Assembly: GCA_027296665.1 (NCBI GenBank)
Contig: JAPUIV010000174.1
Location: 1-14,668 of the forward strand
Reading direction: 5' to 3'
Source of the DNA: Acidobacteriota bacterium
Lineage (GTDB): Bacteria; Acidobacteriota; Polarisedimenticolia; JAPUIV01
DNA length: 14,668 nucleotides
The position numbers were made by a program, and so were the translations under genes. The notes beneath the pieces are model-generated. The model saw only the letters and a program-made list of their open reading frames with translations, did no database searches and was not told the DNA's origin. The first letter of the stretch is position 1, and each line of letters begins with the position of its first letter. This document shows, in pieces, positions 1-7,667 of the stretch.

Positions 1-1076
1 AAGAACATGCCGGCATGGTCCTGAAATTCTTCGGCGCCACCGAGCGCGGAAATTACGAGGGAAAGAATATCCTCCACACCGGGATGCCGCAGGAACAGGC
101 CGCCGCACAGTCGGGCATGCAACCGGGCCAATTCGAAGCGATCATCGGCGAGGCCCGGAAACGCCTGTACGAGGTTCGCTCCCACCGCGCGCCGCCGCTT
201 CGGGACGAGAAGATCCTCACGGCCTGGAATGGGCTCATGATCTCTGCCCTGGCCCGAGGTGCCGCCGTCCTGGATGAGCCCAGATACGCGAAAGCCGCCG
301 AAACGGCGTCCCGGTTTCTGCTCCGGGAACTCCGCTCCGGCGGCCGCCTCCTGCGCAGCCATCTCGACGGGGAATCGGGTTTCCCCGGTTACCTTAATGA
401 TTACGCCTTCCTGATCGCGGGGTTGATCGATCTGTACGAAACGACCTTTCAGGTGGAATGGCTTAAGGAGGCAATTGCCCTGCAGGAGAGCATGGACGCG
501 CACTTCCGGGACCGGGAAAACGGCGGATACTATCAAACCAGCGATGATCACGAGACACTCCTGGTCAGGGAGAAACCGGACCATGACGGTGCGGTTCCCT
601 CGGGGAACTCCATTGCGGTTCTCAACCTGCTCCGGCTGCACGAATTCACCACCGACGAGAAATACCGGCAACGGGCGGAGGAAGGATTTCAGGCATTCGG
701 AAACAGTCTGAACAGGAATCCCAGCCAGATGGCCGGGATGTTGCTCGCCCTCGACTTTTTTCTGGATCAGCCGAAGGAGATCGTCATCGTGACCCCGAAC
801 GTTTCCGGAGAGGCCGCTCCCTTCCTGGCCAGGCTGCGCGCACAGTTCCTCCCCAATCGAATCCTGGCGGTTGTCCCCGAGGGACCGATCCTCGATGCCC
901 AGGCCGCCGTGATCCCCCTCCTCAAGAACAAGATCGCCCAGAAAGGAAAGGCAACCGCATACGTCTGTGAGAATCGGACCTGCAGCCTGCCGACGAACGA
1001 TCCGGGAATCTTCGCGAAACAGATCGCCCGGGTCGGCGCATTTCCGGAAACGGGCGGGGAACCGCCCGGGGACTGA
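1..1076 (+). CDS. DUF255/YyaL-type thioredoxin-domain protein, C-terminal part (5' truncated)
   Basis: The frame is open to the left edge (first whole codon at 3), so the N-terminal thioredoxin-like DUF255 domain lies outside the window. About 357 residues remain of a family usually near 650-750 aa. Family hallmarks visible are GNYEGKNILH close to the edge, DEKILTAWNGLMISALA (the start of the six-hairpin, glycosidase-like toroid), KPDHDGAVPSGNS further on, and a C-terminal CENRTCSLP with a Cys pair. Relatives (bacterial YyaL, human SPATA20) have a thioredoxin fold fused to an (alpha/alpha)6 barrel; their biochemical role is not firmly established. The internal ATG at 15 is not the start, because coding sequence continues upstream of it. 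The gene converges on the oxidase cluster with a gap of 40 bp, in which I see no convincing terminator. Family assignment is firm; function is unknown. Confidence 0.9.
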   Translation, partial: EHAGMVLKFFGATERGNYEGKNILHTGMPQEQAAAQSGMQPGQFEAIIGEARKRLYEVRSHRAPPLRDEKILTAWNGLMISALARGAAVLDEPRYAKAAETASRFLLRELRSGGRLLRSHLDGESGFPGYLNDYAFLIAGLIDLYETTFQVEWLKEAIALQESMDAHFRDRENGGYYQTSDDHETLLVREKPDHDGAVPSGNSIAVLNLLRLHEFTTDEKYRQRAEEGFQAFGNSLNRNPSQMAGMLLALDFFLDQPKEIVIVTPNVSGEAAPFLARLRAQFLPNRILAVVPEGPILDAQAAVIPLLKNKIAQKGKATAYVCENRTCSLPTNDPGIFAKQIARVGAFPETGGEPPGD

Positions 1077-1116
1077 GCGCCGATCCTGGTTCCGGTGGCC
1101 GGTGGTTCCGTTCCCG

Positions 1117-1548
1117 TCAATTCCCCGGGAAATGGTAGAGCATTCCATACACGACAACCCCGGTCACTGAGACATATAGCCAGATCGGCAGTGTCCACCG
1201 GGCGATGCGGCGATGCGAGTCAAACCGCCGGCGGAGCGCCCGGTGGATCGTGATCAGCGAGAGGGGGGGGACCGCGGCGGCCAGGAGGATATGGGAGACC
1301 AGGATCGAAAAGTAGACCGACCGGATCCATCCGCGGCCCTGGAACGGCGTGGAACCGGTAAGGTAGTGGTAGACCAGGTAGGAAACCAGGAAGAGAGTCG
1401 AAACCAGAAACGCCGACCCCATGCAGAATTTATGCGCCCGGATCCGTCCCCGGCGGATAAACAGGTACCCGGCGGTCAGGAACAGGGCCGAGATCCCATT
1501 CAGAACCGCATTCAGGGCAGGAAGGTCATCTGGAAAATTCCCTGTCAT
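1117..1548 (-). CDS. DUF420 membrane protein, probable cytochrome oxidase assembly factor
   Basis: This 143-aa protein has four predicted membrane segments. It begins with the DLPALNAVLNGISALFLTAGY type of sequence typical of DUF420. Several histidines suit a heme- or metal-handling role: H39 (RAHK), H61 (VYHY), H86 (SHILLA), H102 (IHRAL), H112 and H139. The family includes CtaM/YozB of Firmicutes, reported to be needed for maturation of an aa3-type oxidase; the same role here is inference, supported by position as the last gene of the oxidase cluster. The ATG at 1548 lies 36 nt after the subunit IV stop. No strong Shine-Dalgarno precedes it, so it probably depends on the upstream gene for expression. 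Length and N-terminus match the family. Confidence 0.85.
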   Translation of the reverse strand: MTGNFPDDLPALNAVLNGISALFLTAGYLFIRRGRIRAHKFCMGSAFLVSTLFLVSYLVYHYLTGSTPFQGRGWIRSVYFSILVSHILLAAAVPPLSLITIHRALRRRFDSHRRIARWTLPIWLYVSVTGVVVYGMLYHFPGN

Positions 1549-1584
1549 CGCGAAAAGGCAGGAGAGAGCGGAGGATTTGAGAGA

Positions 1585-1857
1585 TCAGGAGGCATCCGGA
1601 AGGAGCATCAGGGTAAGAAAAACGCACAGGACCAGGGGGGTCAGGGCGATCAGGCCCAGGGTCAGTTTTTCGAACCTCAAGTGCATGAAATACAGGGCGA
1701 CCAGGGTCACCTTGGAAAGAGCCATCCCGACCAGGAGGACGCCCACCACCAGTCTCCCCAGAGGCAGGTAAACCACGGAAACCTCCAGGACCGTGAGGAT
1801 CAATAACCACCAGAACACCCCCATGTAGTTGGTTTGGTGCCCTTCCTTTTCCGCCAT
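1585..1857 (-). CDS. Cytochrome c oxidase subunit IV (prokaryotic COX4 type)
   Basis: This 90-aa protein has three membrane helices, at roughly residues 12-30, 34-56 and 62-84. The signature LSKVTLVALYFMHLRFE is typical of the small bacterial subunit IV (CtaF/CoxD-like) of heme-copper oxidases. In this family the subunit is a non-catalytic peripheral helix bundle packed on subunits I and III. I chose the ATG at 1857 over a TTG three bases upstream, because a strong GAGGAGG-type ribosome site lies just before it. The gene is separated from the rest of the oxidase cluster by the oppositely oriented FKBP gene, so it may use its own promoter (candidate at 1883-1912). It is followed by the DUF420 gene. 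Confidence 0.88.
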   Translation of the reverse strand: MAEKEGHQTNYMGVFWWLLILTVLEVSVVYLPLGRLVVGVLLVGMALSKVTLVALYFMHLRFEKLTLGLIALTPLVLCVFLTLMLLPDAS

Positions 1858-1882
1858 CAAACTCCCTCCTCAGGACCGTCAA

Positions 1883-1912
1883 AGGATAGTCGATTCTCAT
1901 CCTCCAGATCAA
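1883..1912 (-). promoter_or_regulatory. Candidate promoter for subunit IV-DUF420 pair
   Basis: On the minus strand, TTGATC (1912-1907) and TATCCT (1888-1883) are separated by 18 bp and each matches 4 of 6 sigma70 consensus bases. The predicted start near 1876 would give a leader of about 20 nt that contains the strong ribosome site of subunit IV. Support comes from the need for transcription of these two genes downstream of an antiparallel gene. The match is moderate and could be chance. Confidence 0.33.
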
Positions 1913-1943
1913 GACGCGGAAGCATGTTCTCTGGATCGGATCA

Positions 1944-1973
1944 TTGGCAATCGCCTTGCGGTGGAACTAACTT
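1944..1973 (+). promoter_or_regulatory. Weak candidate promoter for the FKBP gene
   Basis: TTGGCA (5 of 6 for a -35 box) is followed after 18 bp by TAACTT (3 of 6 for a -10 box), with a leader of about 40 nt before the ATG at 2020. It lies in the divergent 162-bp gap shared with the subunit IV gene. The -10 element is poor, so this is only the best of several weak options. Confidence 0.25.
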
Positions 1974-2019
1974 TGGTATCTGTATACGCCCCTCGGGACC
2001 ATCACATGAGGATTGGGAA

Positions 2020-2439
2020 ATGATCCGGGACGGCTGCCGGGTAAAGATCCATTACACCCTGACGGTGGACGGGGAAACCTGGGAATCTACCGCCGGGAAG
2101 GAGCCGTTGAGCTATGTCCAGGGGGAAGGACAGCTCTTCAGCGGCCTGGAGGAGCGGCTTCTCGGCGGCAGGGCCGGGGAGAAGCGATCGATCGAGATAC
2201 CGCCCGAGAAGGGTTTCGGACAGCCGGATCCGGCCGACATCCACAAAATGCCAAAATCGATCCTGTGCCTGCCGGACAATGTGAAGCCCGGACAGTACGT
2301 GTCGGGGAATCTGGCCGGGGATCCCTTCCGGGCACGGATCGTAGCCATAGACTCCAGGGAGATCACGCTCGATATGAACCACCCACTGGCGGGGAAAACC
2401 CTTCATTTCGAAGTGGAGGTCGTGGAAGTCCTTTCCTGA
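2020..2439 (+). CDS. FKBP-type (SlyD-like) peptidyl-prolyl cis-trans isomerase
   Basis: This 139-aa protein has the SlyD/FkpB layout. An N-terminal FKBP half (VKIHYTLTVDGETWEST, then GEGQLFSGLEERLLGG) is followed by PPEKGFGQPDP, an inserted flap region at about residues 70-118, and the hallmark MNHPLAGKTLHFEVEVVEV at the end. Such proteins isomerise X-Pro bonds and act as folding chaperones. It has no signal peptide, so it should be cytoplasmic, and it lacks the His/Cys-rich metal-binding tail of E. coli SlyD. The frame is open upstream to 1834, but the ATG at 2020 has GAGG 8 nt ahead and fits the family length. It is the only plus-strand gene within the oxidase cluster and ends 12 bp from the convergent subunit III gene. 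A link to oxidase folding is speculation. Confidence 0.9.
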   Translation: MIRDGCRVKIHYTLTVDGETWESTAGKEPLSYVQGEGQLFSGLEERLLGGRAGEKRSIEIPPEKGFGQPDPADIHKMPKSILCLPDNVKPGQYVSGNLAGDPFRARIVAIDSREITLDMNHPLAGKTLHFEVEVVEVLS

Positions 2440-2451
2440 CCGTTTCGCAAT

Positions 2452-3072
2452 CTACAACAGATAGACGAAAGTAAAGATCAGGATCCAGACCAGGTCAACG
2501 AAATGCCAGTAGAGCCCGACGATCTCCACGGGGCCGTGCCGGGCAGGGGAAAATTTTCCCCGCAGGCCCTGGATCAGGATATAGGTCAGGTAGATGACGC
2601 CGCTGGTCACATGGGCCCCGTGAAACCCGGTGAGAAGGTAGAAGGTGGTACCGAAGAAGACCGATCCGTAAGGGTTCCCCGTCAGGGTGATATGTTTGAT
2701 TTCAATCAAATGGGTCCATTCATAGGCCTGAATGCCGAGAAAGAGGGTGCCCCCGAGGATGGTCAACAACAGGAAGTTCCGCATCGCCTTGGGGCGGCCC
2801 ATCCGGATCGCGGCCAGCGCCTTGACCATGGTCAGGCTGCTGCATATCAACAGGAAGGTCATCACCGCGGTCAACTGAATTCCCAGTACATCCATCGGTT
2901 TCGGCCAATTGTCGCTGTAAAACCTCAACGCCCCATACGCGGCCAGGAGGCAGCCAAAACCCATGGCGTCGCCCACCAGGAAGATCCACATCCCGAGTTT
3001 TCCCGAACCTCCGGGGATCAGCGGCGATTCGGCAGGCTCGATTTCCGCCGTCGCTGATATCGCCTGATTCAC
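2452..3072 (-). CDS. ctaE: Cytochrome c oxidase subunit III, second copy (WHFVD type)
   Basis: This 206-aa, five-helix, short-form subunit III lacks the two N-terminal helices of the seven-helix mitochondrial form. Visible motifs are KLGMWIFLVGDAMGFG (helix 1, with D35 where many relatives carry Glu), TGFHGAHVTSGVIYL, and the strongly conserved ending GLYWHFVDLVWILIFTFVYLL. The last of these makes the assignment firm. Subunit III has no redox centre; in the family it stabilises subunit I and helps proton uptake. The start is a GTG at 3072, preceded by a perfect GGAGGT at a 6-nt spacing and overlapping the upstream CxxC gene stop as GTGA. A longer open frame to 3327 is only that neighbour's shadow. 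It is convergent with the FKBP gene, with no visible terminator between them. Confidence 0.92.
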   Translation of the reverse strand: MNQAISATAEIEPAESPLIPGGSGKLGMWIFLVGDAMGFGCLLAAYGALRFYSDNWPKPMDVLGIQLTAVMTFLLICSSLTMVKALAAIRMGRPKAMRNFLLLTILGGTLFLGIQAYEWTHLIEIKHITLTGNPYGSVFFGTTFYLLTGFHGAHVTSGVIYLTYILIQGLRGKFSPARHGPVEIVGLYWHFVDLVWILIFTFVYLL

Positions 3073-3419
3073 TGCTTCACCTCCTTGATTGGTACCCGTT
3101 CGTCCACTCCGCTCTCCTCCCGGAACGGGAGCATGGCCGCCAGGGGGAGCTTCGTTCGGGATTGCCGGAATGCCAGAAACAACCACAAGGCAATGGAACC
3201 GAATAGGGTAAACGGCATCGCAATCAGGAAAAGAACAGACCACCCGATGGCGGATCGCAAAGGATCGTCCGGGGAGGAAAGGGCCGTTCCGCACATGGCG
3301 CACTGCGCCGCGATGTTCCCATTCCATGGCGCCAGAAACAACAGAAAAAGAACCGCGAGGAGACCCGCCCGCCTTGCCCCTCTGATAAGGAACTCTTGCT
3401 TCAAGCCCGGAAAACTCAT
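3069..3419 (-). CDS. Small membrane protein with periplasmic CxxC motif, oxidase-linked
   Basis: I do not recognise a named family. The 116-aa product has a positively charged start, a hydrophobic stretch at about residues 18-33 that could be a signal peptide or anchor (possible cleavage after IAA), and then QCAMCG with C40 and C43. A second membrane helix follows at about 58-84, and then a charged, probably cytoplasmic tail (about 85-116). This topology would place the CxxC on the outer face of the inner membrane. The gene lies between two subunit III genes, 43 nt after one stop and overlapping the other start by 4 bp, so it belongs to the oxidase operon. A role in copper delivery or thiol chemistry at CuA is inference. 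The ATG at 3419 follows GGAGGG by 5 nt; a longer frame to 3482 lacks this support. Confidence 0.75.
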   Translation of the reverse strand: MSFPGLKQEFLIRGARRAGLLAVLFLLFLAPWNGNIAAQCAMCGTALSSPDDPLRSAIGWSVLFLIAMPFTLFGSIALWLFLAFRQSRTKLPLAAMLPFREESGVDERVPIKEVKQ

Positions 3420-3462
3420 TTCATCCCTCCCATCCCATATTTCCATCCGGTACGGTCCCGTC

Positions 3463-4032
3463 TCAGGGATAAACAAGAACAAACAACGCTACCCAGAGGG
3501 CGCATACGAAAAACCAGTACATGCCGCACAGTTCAACTCCGGTCCTTCGATCGGCGGAAAAACGATTCTTTTTTGCCAGCAGGAGAACGACCAGAAGCCA
3601 GATGACCGCTCCCAGGACGTGCAGGCCATGAAACCCGATCAAGGTGAAGAAAGTCGCTCCGAACGTTCCCTGCTGGAGTGTCAGGCCGAACCCGATCAAC
3701 CGGGCCCATTCCGAGCCCTGCACCAGGAGAAAAACCGTACCCAGGGCTGCCGTGATCCACAGCATCCTTTTCAGGCCGGGAATCGATCCGTTCCGGAGGG
3801 CCCGCATGGCGCGGTACATGGTGTACCCGCTGGTCAGAAGAACGCCGGTGTTGATCGACGTCACCCCCAGGGGTAACCGGGGCATTCCCAGAGGAGGCCA
3901 GAAGGGGCTGGCAAGACGGTAGACTATGTAGGCCCCGATGAGCCCGGAGAAGAACATGACCTCCGCCGCCAGGAATATCACCATCCCCAAGCGCGCGTTG
4001 CTGACTTCCGGTAGTAGCAAAACCGTTCTCAC
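3463..4032 (-). CDS. Cytochrome c oxidase subunit III, first copy (divergent C-terminus)
   Basis: This 189-aa, five-helix subunit III has RLGMVIFLAAEVMFFSGLIG as helix 1 (E24 at the usual acidic position), GSEW, and GATFFTLIGFHGLHVLGAVIW. Its last helix reads GMYWFFVCALW, so the WHFVDxVW signature of the second copy is changed (His to Phe, Asp to Ala). It is therefore a diverged paralog and not a recent duplicate. The likely start is the GTG at 4032, which overlaps the ctaB stop as GTGA; a GTG one codon upstream is also possible, and neither has a clear ribosome site, consistent with coupling to ctaB. A much longer frame to 4890 on this strand is a shadow of ctaB. Confidence 0.9.
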   Translation of the reverse strand: MRTVLLLPEVSNARLGMVIFLAAEVMFFSGLIGAYIVYRLASPFWPPLGMPRLPLGVTSINTGVLLTSGYTMYRAMRALRNGSIPGLKRMLWITAALGTVFLLVQGSEWARLIGFGLTLQQGTFGATFFTLIGFHGLHVLGAVIWLLVVLLLAKKNRFSADRRTGVELCGMYWFFVCALWVALFVLVYP

Positions 4033-4943
4033 CACAGAAAAACCGCTGGAGCGTCCAGCAACATCACCACGAACAGAATGGGGAGGTAGGCCAGGGTCGC
4101 CAGGAGAAGCTTCCGATGGGCCTGGACCGAGGATGGAGAGCCCAGCCGGATCCCGTAAACGAGGAGACCGATCCCCAACATCAAGGCGGCCAGGAAATAG
4201 ATCCGGCCGGACATCCCCACCAGAGTCGGCAGAAGGGGAACGGAGAGCAACGCCAGGCAACTGACCAGGATCAGGCGCCGCGTACTGGCCCCATCCGGAT
4301 CCACCGCGGGCAGAACCAGAATGCCCGCCCGGGTGTAATCTTCCCGGTACAAACAGGCAATGGCCAGGGTGTGGGGAATCTGCCACAAAAACAGGATGGC
4401 GAACAGGATCCAGGCGCCGACGGGAGCGTTCCCGGTGGCCGCGGACCATCCGATCAGCGGTGGCGTGGCACCGCAAACCCCGCCAATGAGAAAACAGAAC
4501 GGGGTTTTTCTTTTCAAGGGGGTGTAGATCAGGAGATACCACACCGCGGTAGCCGCCGCGAACAGGGCGCTCGGCAGGTTGACGGCGGTGGCCAGATACC
4601 CCACCCCAGCGGTCAGGATGCCAATGCCAAACCAGAGGGCGGAACGGGGAGAGAGGCGCCCATCGGGGATCGGCCTTCGCCGGGTCCGTTCCATCAGGGA
4701 ATCGGCTTCCCTTTCCATGTATTGATTCAGGGCCATCGACCCGGCCGCCGCGAGGGCCGTTCCCAGCAGGGCCTGGAGCAGGCGGACCGCGTCGACCGGT
4801 TTCGACCCGCCCAGGAGAAATCCGGTCAATGCGGAAAGGAGAACGAACAGGACAATGCGCGGCTTGCCAAGGGAAAACAGATCGATCCATCGACTCCAGG
4901 AGCGGGAAGAAACACCGGAAAGAATGCCCGCCGGGACGTTCAA
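4029..4943 (-). CDS. ctaB: Heme O synthase (protoheme IX farnesyltransferase)
   Basis: This 304-aa polytopic UbiA-superfamily enzyme adds farnesyl diphosphate to heme B to make heme O at the inner membrane. Visible motifs are LNQYMEREADSLMERTRRRP (N73, E77, D81, R86: the first diphosphate/Mg site), YTPLKRKTPF at about 140-149 followed by GATPPLIGW, WQIPHTLAI, and YREDYTRAGILVLP. Length is normal for the family. The start is TTG at 4943, overlapping the ctaA stop as TTGA and preceded by a G-rich ribosome-site-like run. The product feeds CtaA, encoded immediately upstream, and the next gene (subunit III) overlaps by 4 bp, so expression is coupled through the whole series. Confidence 0.95.
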   Translation of the reverse strand: MNVPAGILSGVSSRSWSRWIDLFSLGKPRIVLFVLLSALTGFLLGGSKPVDAVRLLQALLGTALAAAGSMALNQYMEREADSLMERTRRRPIPDGRLSPRSALWFGIGILTAGVGYLATAVNLPSALFAAATAVWYLLIYTPLKRKTPFCFLIGGVCGATPPLIGWSAATGNAPVGAWILFAILFLWQIPHTLAIACLYREDYTRAGILVLPAVDPDGASTRRLILVSCLALLSVPLLPTLVGMSGRIYFLAALMLGIGLLVYGIRLGSPSSVQAHRKLLLATLAYLPILFVVMLLDAPAVFLW

Positions 4944-5908
4944 GCGAAATCCCCCCGATCGTCCGCCACGGGAGAATTCAACTGGAAGGCCCGGACGGTC
5001 AAGACCAGGCTTGCCGACAACAGCCCGGCCCCCACGGCAACATGGGCGGTGGTCGGAATCACTGGCCTTTGCAGCCAGATGATCGATGCCCCGAGCCCGA
5101 TCTGCAGGCCGAGCAACATCAGTCCCAGAAGGGCCGGCCTCACCAACCGCATGTTCCGCCGGTGCCGGCGGTACAGGGCGACCGCAGTAGTTGCGAAGCA
5201 GAGCGTGACGATGAGGGCCCCGACCCGGTGAAAGAAATGGACCGCCACTCCCGCGGTCCGGAGAGGCGGAATCAACCGCCCGAAGGCCAACGGGAAATCA
5301 GGAATGGCCAGCCCTGAACCCATATGACGAACGACCGCGCCCAGAAGCAGCTGCAGGAAGATCACACCGGTGGTCAGCACTGCCAGGCGAACCATCCAAC
5401 GATCCCCCCTGCCGGCCGTTGTGATTCCCGGTGAACCCGGCCGTCCTTTCCCGGTGAACACCGCCAGCAAGATCACCATGCAGAAAAATGCCTGGGCGAC
5501 GCAGGCATGGCTGACCGATACCCAGATGGGCAGTTTCAGGAGGACGGTGACTCCACCCAGAACCGCCTGGGCAACCACCGCGAAGAGCGCGACCCCGGCG
5601 AGGCGCCGGAGGGCGGGTCTCGGTTCCCGGATCCAGATCCAGACCGCGAGAACCAATGTAAGGAGTCCCACCGCCGCGGCGATCATCCGGTGGCCGTGTT
5701 CGAACAGCACCCCACCTTGCATGGGTGGGAAAAACTGTCCGAACGAGAGGGGCCAGTCGGGAACGGCCAGCCCCGACCCGGTAGTGGTGACCAGGCCGCC
5801 GGCGAAGATCAACAGGAAGGTCGAGGCGGCCACCAGGACGGCAAAGGCGTGCAGCGCCCGGCCCGGGGGGGCATCGGGAACCGGCAGCGGCACGGTCGTT
5901 CCGGTCAT
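4940..5908 (-). CDS. ctaA: Heme A synthase (COX15/CtaA family)
   Basis: This 322-aa enzyme oxidises the C8 methyl of heme O to a formyl group, giving heme A. Eight membrane helices form two similar halves, each with a GSGLAVPDWP / GSGLAIPDFP loop. The expected residues are E70 and H73 (FEHGHR), H134 (SVSHAC), H227 (HFFHR) and H289 (TTAHV), consistent with two heme sites. It lacks the paired loop cysteines seen in the Bacillus-type enzyme. The ATG at 5908 has a long GGGAGGGGG ribosome site and lies 10 bp after the ctaD stop. The open frame reaching 6319 is only read-through into ctaD. It is followed by overlapping ctaB. Confidence 0.95.
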   Translation of the reverse strand: MTGTTVPLPVPDAPPGRALHAFAVLVAASTFLLIFAGGLVTTTGSGLAVPDWPLSFGQFFPPMQGGVLFEHGHRMIAAAVGLLTLVLAVWIWIREPRPALRRLAGVALFAVVAQAVLGGVTVLLKLPIWVSVSHACVAQAFFCMVILLAVFTGKGRPGSPGITTAGRGDRWMVRLAVLTTGVIFLQLLLGAVVRHMGSGLAIPDFPLAFGRLIPPLRTAGVAVHFFHRVGALIVTLCFATTAVALYRRHRRNMRLVRPALLGLMLLGLQIGLGASIIWLQRPVIPTTAHVAVGAGLLSASLVLTVRAFQLNSPVADDRGDFA

Positions 5909-5918
5909 TCCCCCTCCC

Positions 5919-7667
5919 TCAACCGGTTGGGGCCGGCTTGGGGTCCAGGCGCCGATCCTGCGGGAGATAATCTTCCGGGGCGCCGGGGACGCTGTACTCA
6001 TAGGGTCCCCGGTAGACATTGGGAAGGGTTTCGAAATTTCCGTGCGGCGGCGGGGTGGGGGCCGACCACTCGAGGGTGTTAGACCGCCACGGATTGCGCT
6101 CCGCCCGGCGGCCGGCGGCCAGGCTCCAGAAGAAATTGATGACGAACAGGATCTGCGCAACTCCCAGGCAGATGGCGCTGATCGTGATGAAGACATTGAT
6201 AGGCTGCAAATCCGCGAGAAACTCGTAAACGGTCGGATCGTAAATCCGGCGCATGTGGCCGCCCACGCCCAGGATGTGCATGGGAAAGAAGGTGAAATTG
6301 AAGGCGATGAAGGTGACAACCATATGAATCTTCCCCAGGGTCTCGTTCATCATGCGTCCGAACATTTTCGGGAACCAGAAATAGATCCCCGCGAAGATGC
6401 CAAACATGCTGCCGCCGAAAAGAACGTAATGGATGTGCGCGACGATGAAGTAGGTGTCGTGGATGAAGATATCGACCGGGAGGGAGGCCATGAAAATCCC
6501 GCTCAGGCCACCCACCACGAACATGGAAACGAAGGCGAGGGCCCCCAGCATCGGCGTCGTAAAATGTATCGATCCGCGGTACAGGGTGCCGAGCCAGTTG
6601 AAGGTCTTGATGGCCGAGGGGACCGCGATCACCATGGTGGAGACCATGAAGCTCATACCCAGAACGGGATTCATGCCGGACTGGAACATGTGATGTCCCC
6701 AGACCACGAACCCGAGAAAAGCGATGGAACACATCGAGAACGCCATCGCCTTGTACCCGAATATCGGTTTCCGCGAGAAGGTGGAAAGAATCTCGGAGGC
6801 GATCCCCATCCCCGGAAGGATCATGACGTACACCTCGGGATGCCCGAAGAACCAGAACAGGTGCTGCCAGAGAATCGGCTCGCCGCCCCCTTCCGGCAGG
6901 AAGAAGCTCGTCCCTGCCATCCGGTCGAACAGGAGCATCCCCAGCGCCGAGGTGAGCACCGGGAGGGCGAGCAGAAGCAGGATTGCGGTAATGAACAGCG
7001 ACCAGATCACCAGCGGCATGCGGAACAGGGTCATGCCGACCGCCCGCATATTGATGATGGTGGTGATGTAGTTGATCGATCCCATCAGGGAGGAGATGCC
7101 GAGAAAGATCAGGGAGATGCACCAGAGGTTCTGGCCCCAATCCACCCCGGTGAAGTGTGCCGCCGCGGAGAGAGGGACATAGGAGGTCCACCCGGCCGCC
7201 GCATGCCCGCCGGGGACGAAAAATCCGGCGATCATGAGGAGGCCGGAAAGGAGTCCCACCCAGAAGGAGAGCATGTTGAGAACCGGAAAGGCCATATCCC
7301 GGGCGCCGATCATGAGGGGGATCAGGAAGTTGCCGAACGCCCCTACCAGGATCGGCATCGCGACGAAGAAGATCATGATGGTGCCATGCATGGTGAACAG
7401 GCTGTTGTAGAATTCCGGCCCCATGTGCCCGTCGTACATGAAGGGTTCCGGAATCCCCCCGGTGAACGGAACTCGGGTTCCGGGCCAGGCGAGCTGCCAT
7501 CGCATCATCATAGCGGCCAGGCCCCCCGGGATCATCATCAACAGGCCGAGCCAGAGAAACTGTTTTCCGATCATCTTGTGATCGGTGGAAAACAGGTACG
7601 TTCGCATGAATCCGGGGCGGGAATGGGGTTCCCCGGCCAGATGATGAACCACGGCGGATCTACTCAC
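5919..7667 (-). CDS. ctaD: Cytochrome c oxidase subunit I
   Basis: This 582-aa catalytic subunit of an A1-type heme-copper oxidase reduces O2 to water and pumps protons. By my count the key residues fall at the numbers used for Paracoccus: H94 and H413 (heme a), H411 (heme a3), H276, H325 and H326 (CuB), the H276-Y280 cross-link pair, E278 in GHPEVY, D124 and N131 (D channel), K354 in SAIKTFNW (K channel), and R473-R474. Thr351 of the K channel is replaced by Ser, a conservative change. About 12 membrane helices are followed by a hydrophilic tail of about 60 residues. No subunit III fusion is present. The start is GTG at 7667, overlapping the subunit II stop as GTGA, with GAGGG 8 nt upstream. 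Confidence 0.97.
   Translation of the reverse strand: MSRSAVVHHLAGEPHSRPGFMRTYLFSTDHKMIGKQFLWLGLLMMIPGGLAAMMMRWQLAWPGTRVPFTGGIPEPFMYDGHMGPEFYNSLFTMHGTIMIFFVAMPILVGAFGNFLIPLMIGARDMAFPVLNMLSFWVGLLSGLLMIAGFFVPGGHAAAGWTSYVPLSAAAHFTGVDWGQNLWCISLIFLGISSLMGSINYITTIINMRAVGMTLFRMPLVIWSLFITAILLLLALPVLTSALGMLLFDRMAGTSFFLPEGGGEPILWQHLFWFFGHPEVYVMILPGMGIASEILSTFSRKPIFGYKAMAFSMCSIAFLGFVVWGHHMFQSGMNPVLGMSFMVSTMVIAVPSAIKTFNWLGTLYRGSIHFTTPMLGALAFVSMFVVGGLSGIFMASLPVDIFIHDTYFIVAHIHYVLFGGSMFGIFAGIYFWFPKMFGRMMNETLGKIHMVVTFIAFNFTFFPMHILGVGGHMRRIYDPTVYEFLADLQPINVFITISAICLGVAQILFVINFFWSLAAGRRAERNPWRSNTLEWSAPTPPPHGNFETLPNVYRGPYEYSVPGAPEDYLPQDRRLDPKPAPTG

Noticed and set aside
1088..1108. CCGGTGG tandem copy flanked by GGTTCC repeats between the DUF255 and DUF420 genes
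   Set aside because: Too short to be more than chance, and it gives neither a good hairpin nor a T-run for a terminator.
1834..2019. N-terminal extension of the FKBP gene
   Set aside because: The extension is Ser/Pro/Arg-rich without domain character and overlaps the subunit IV start; the ATG at 2020 has a proper ribosome site and fits the family length.
2440..2451. Search for a bidirectional terminator between FKBP and subunit III
   Set aside because: The 12-bp gap holds no inverted repeat or T-run.
4033..4890. Long N-terminal extension of the first subunit III frame
   Set aside because: The extension is the wrong frame of ctaB; subunit III homology begins only after the ctaB stop.
4116..5231. 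371-codon plus-strand open frame opposite ctaB and ctaA
   Set aside because: Shadow frame with Gln/Arg/Gly-rich composition and no ribosome site, while the minus strand codes for two conserved enzymes.
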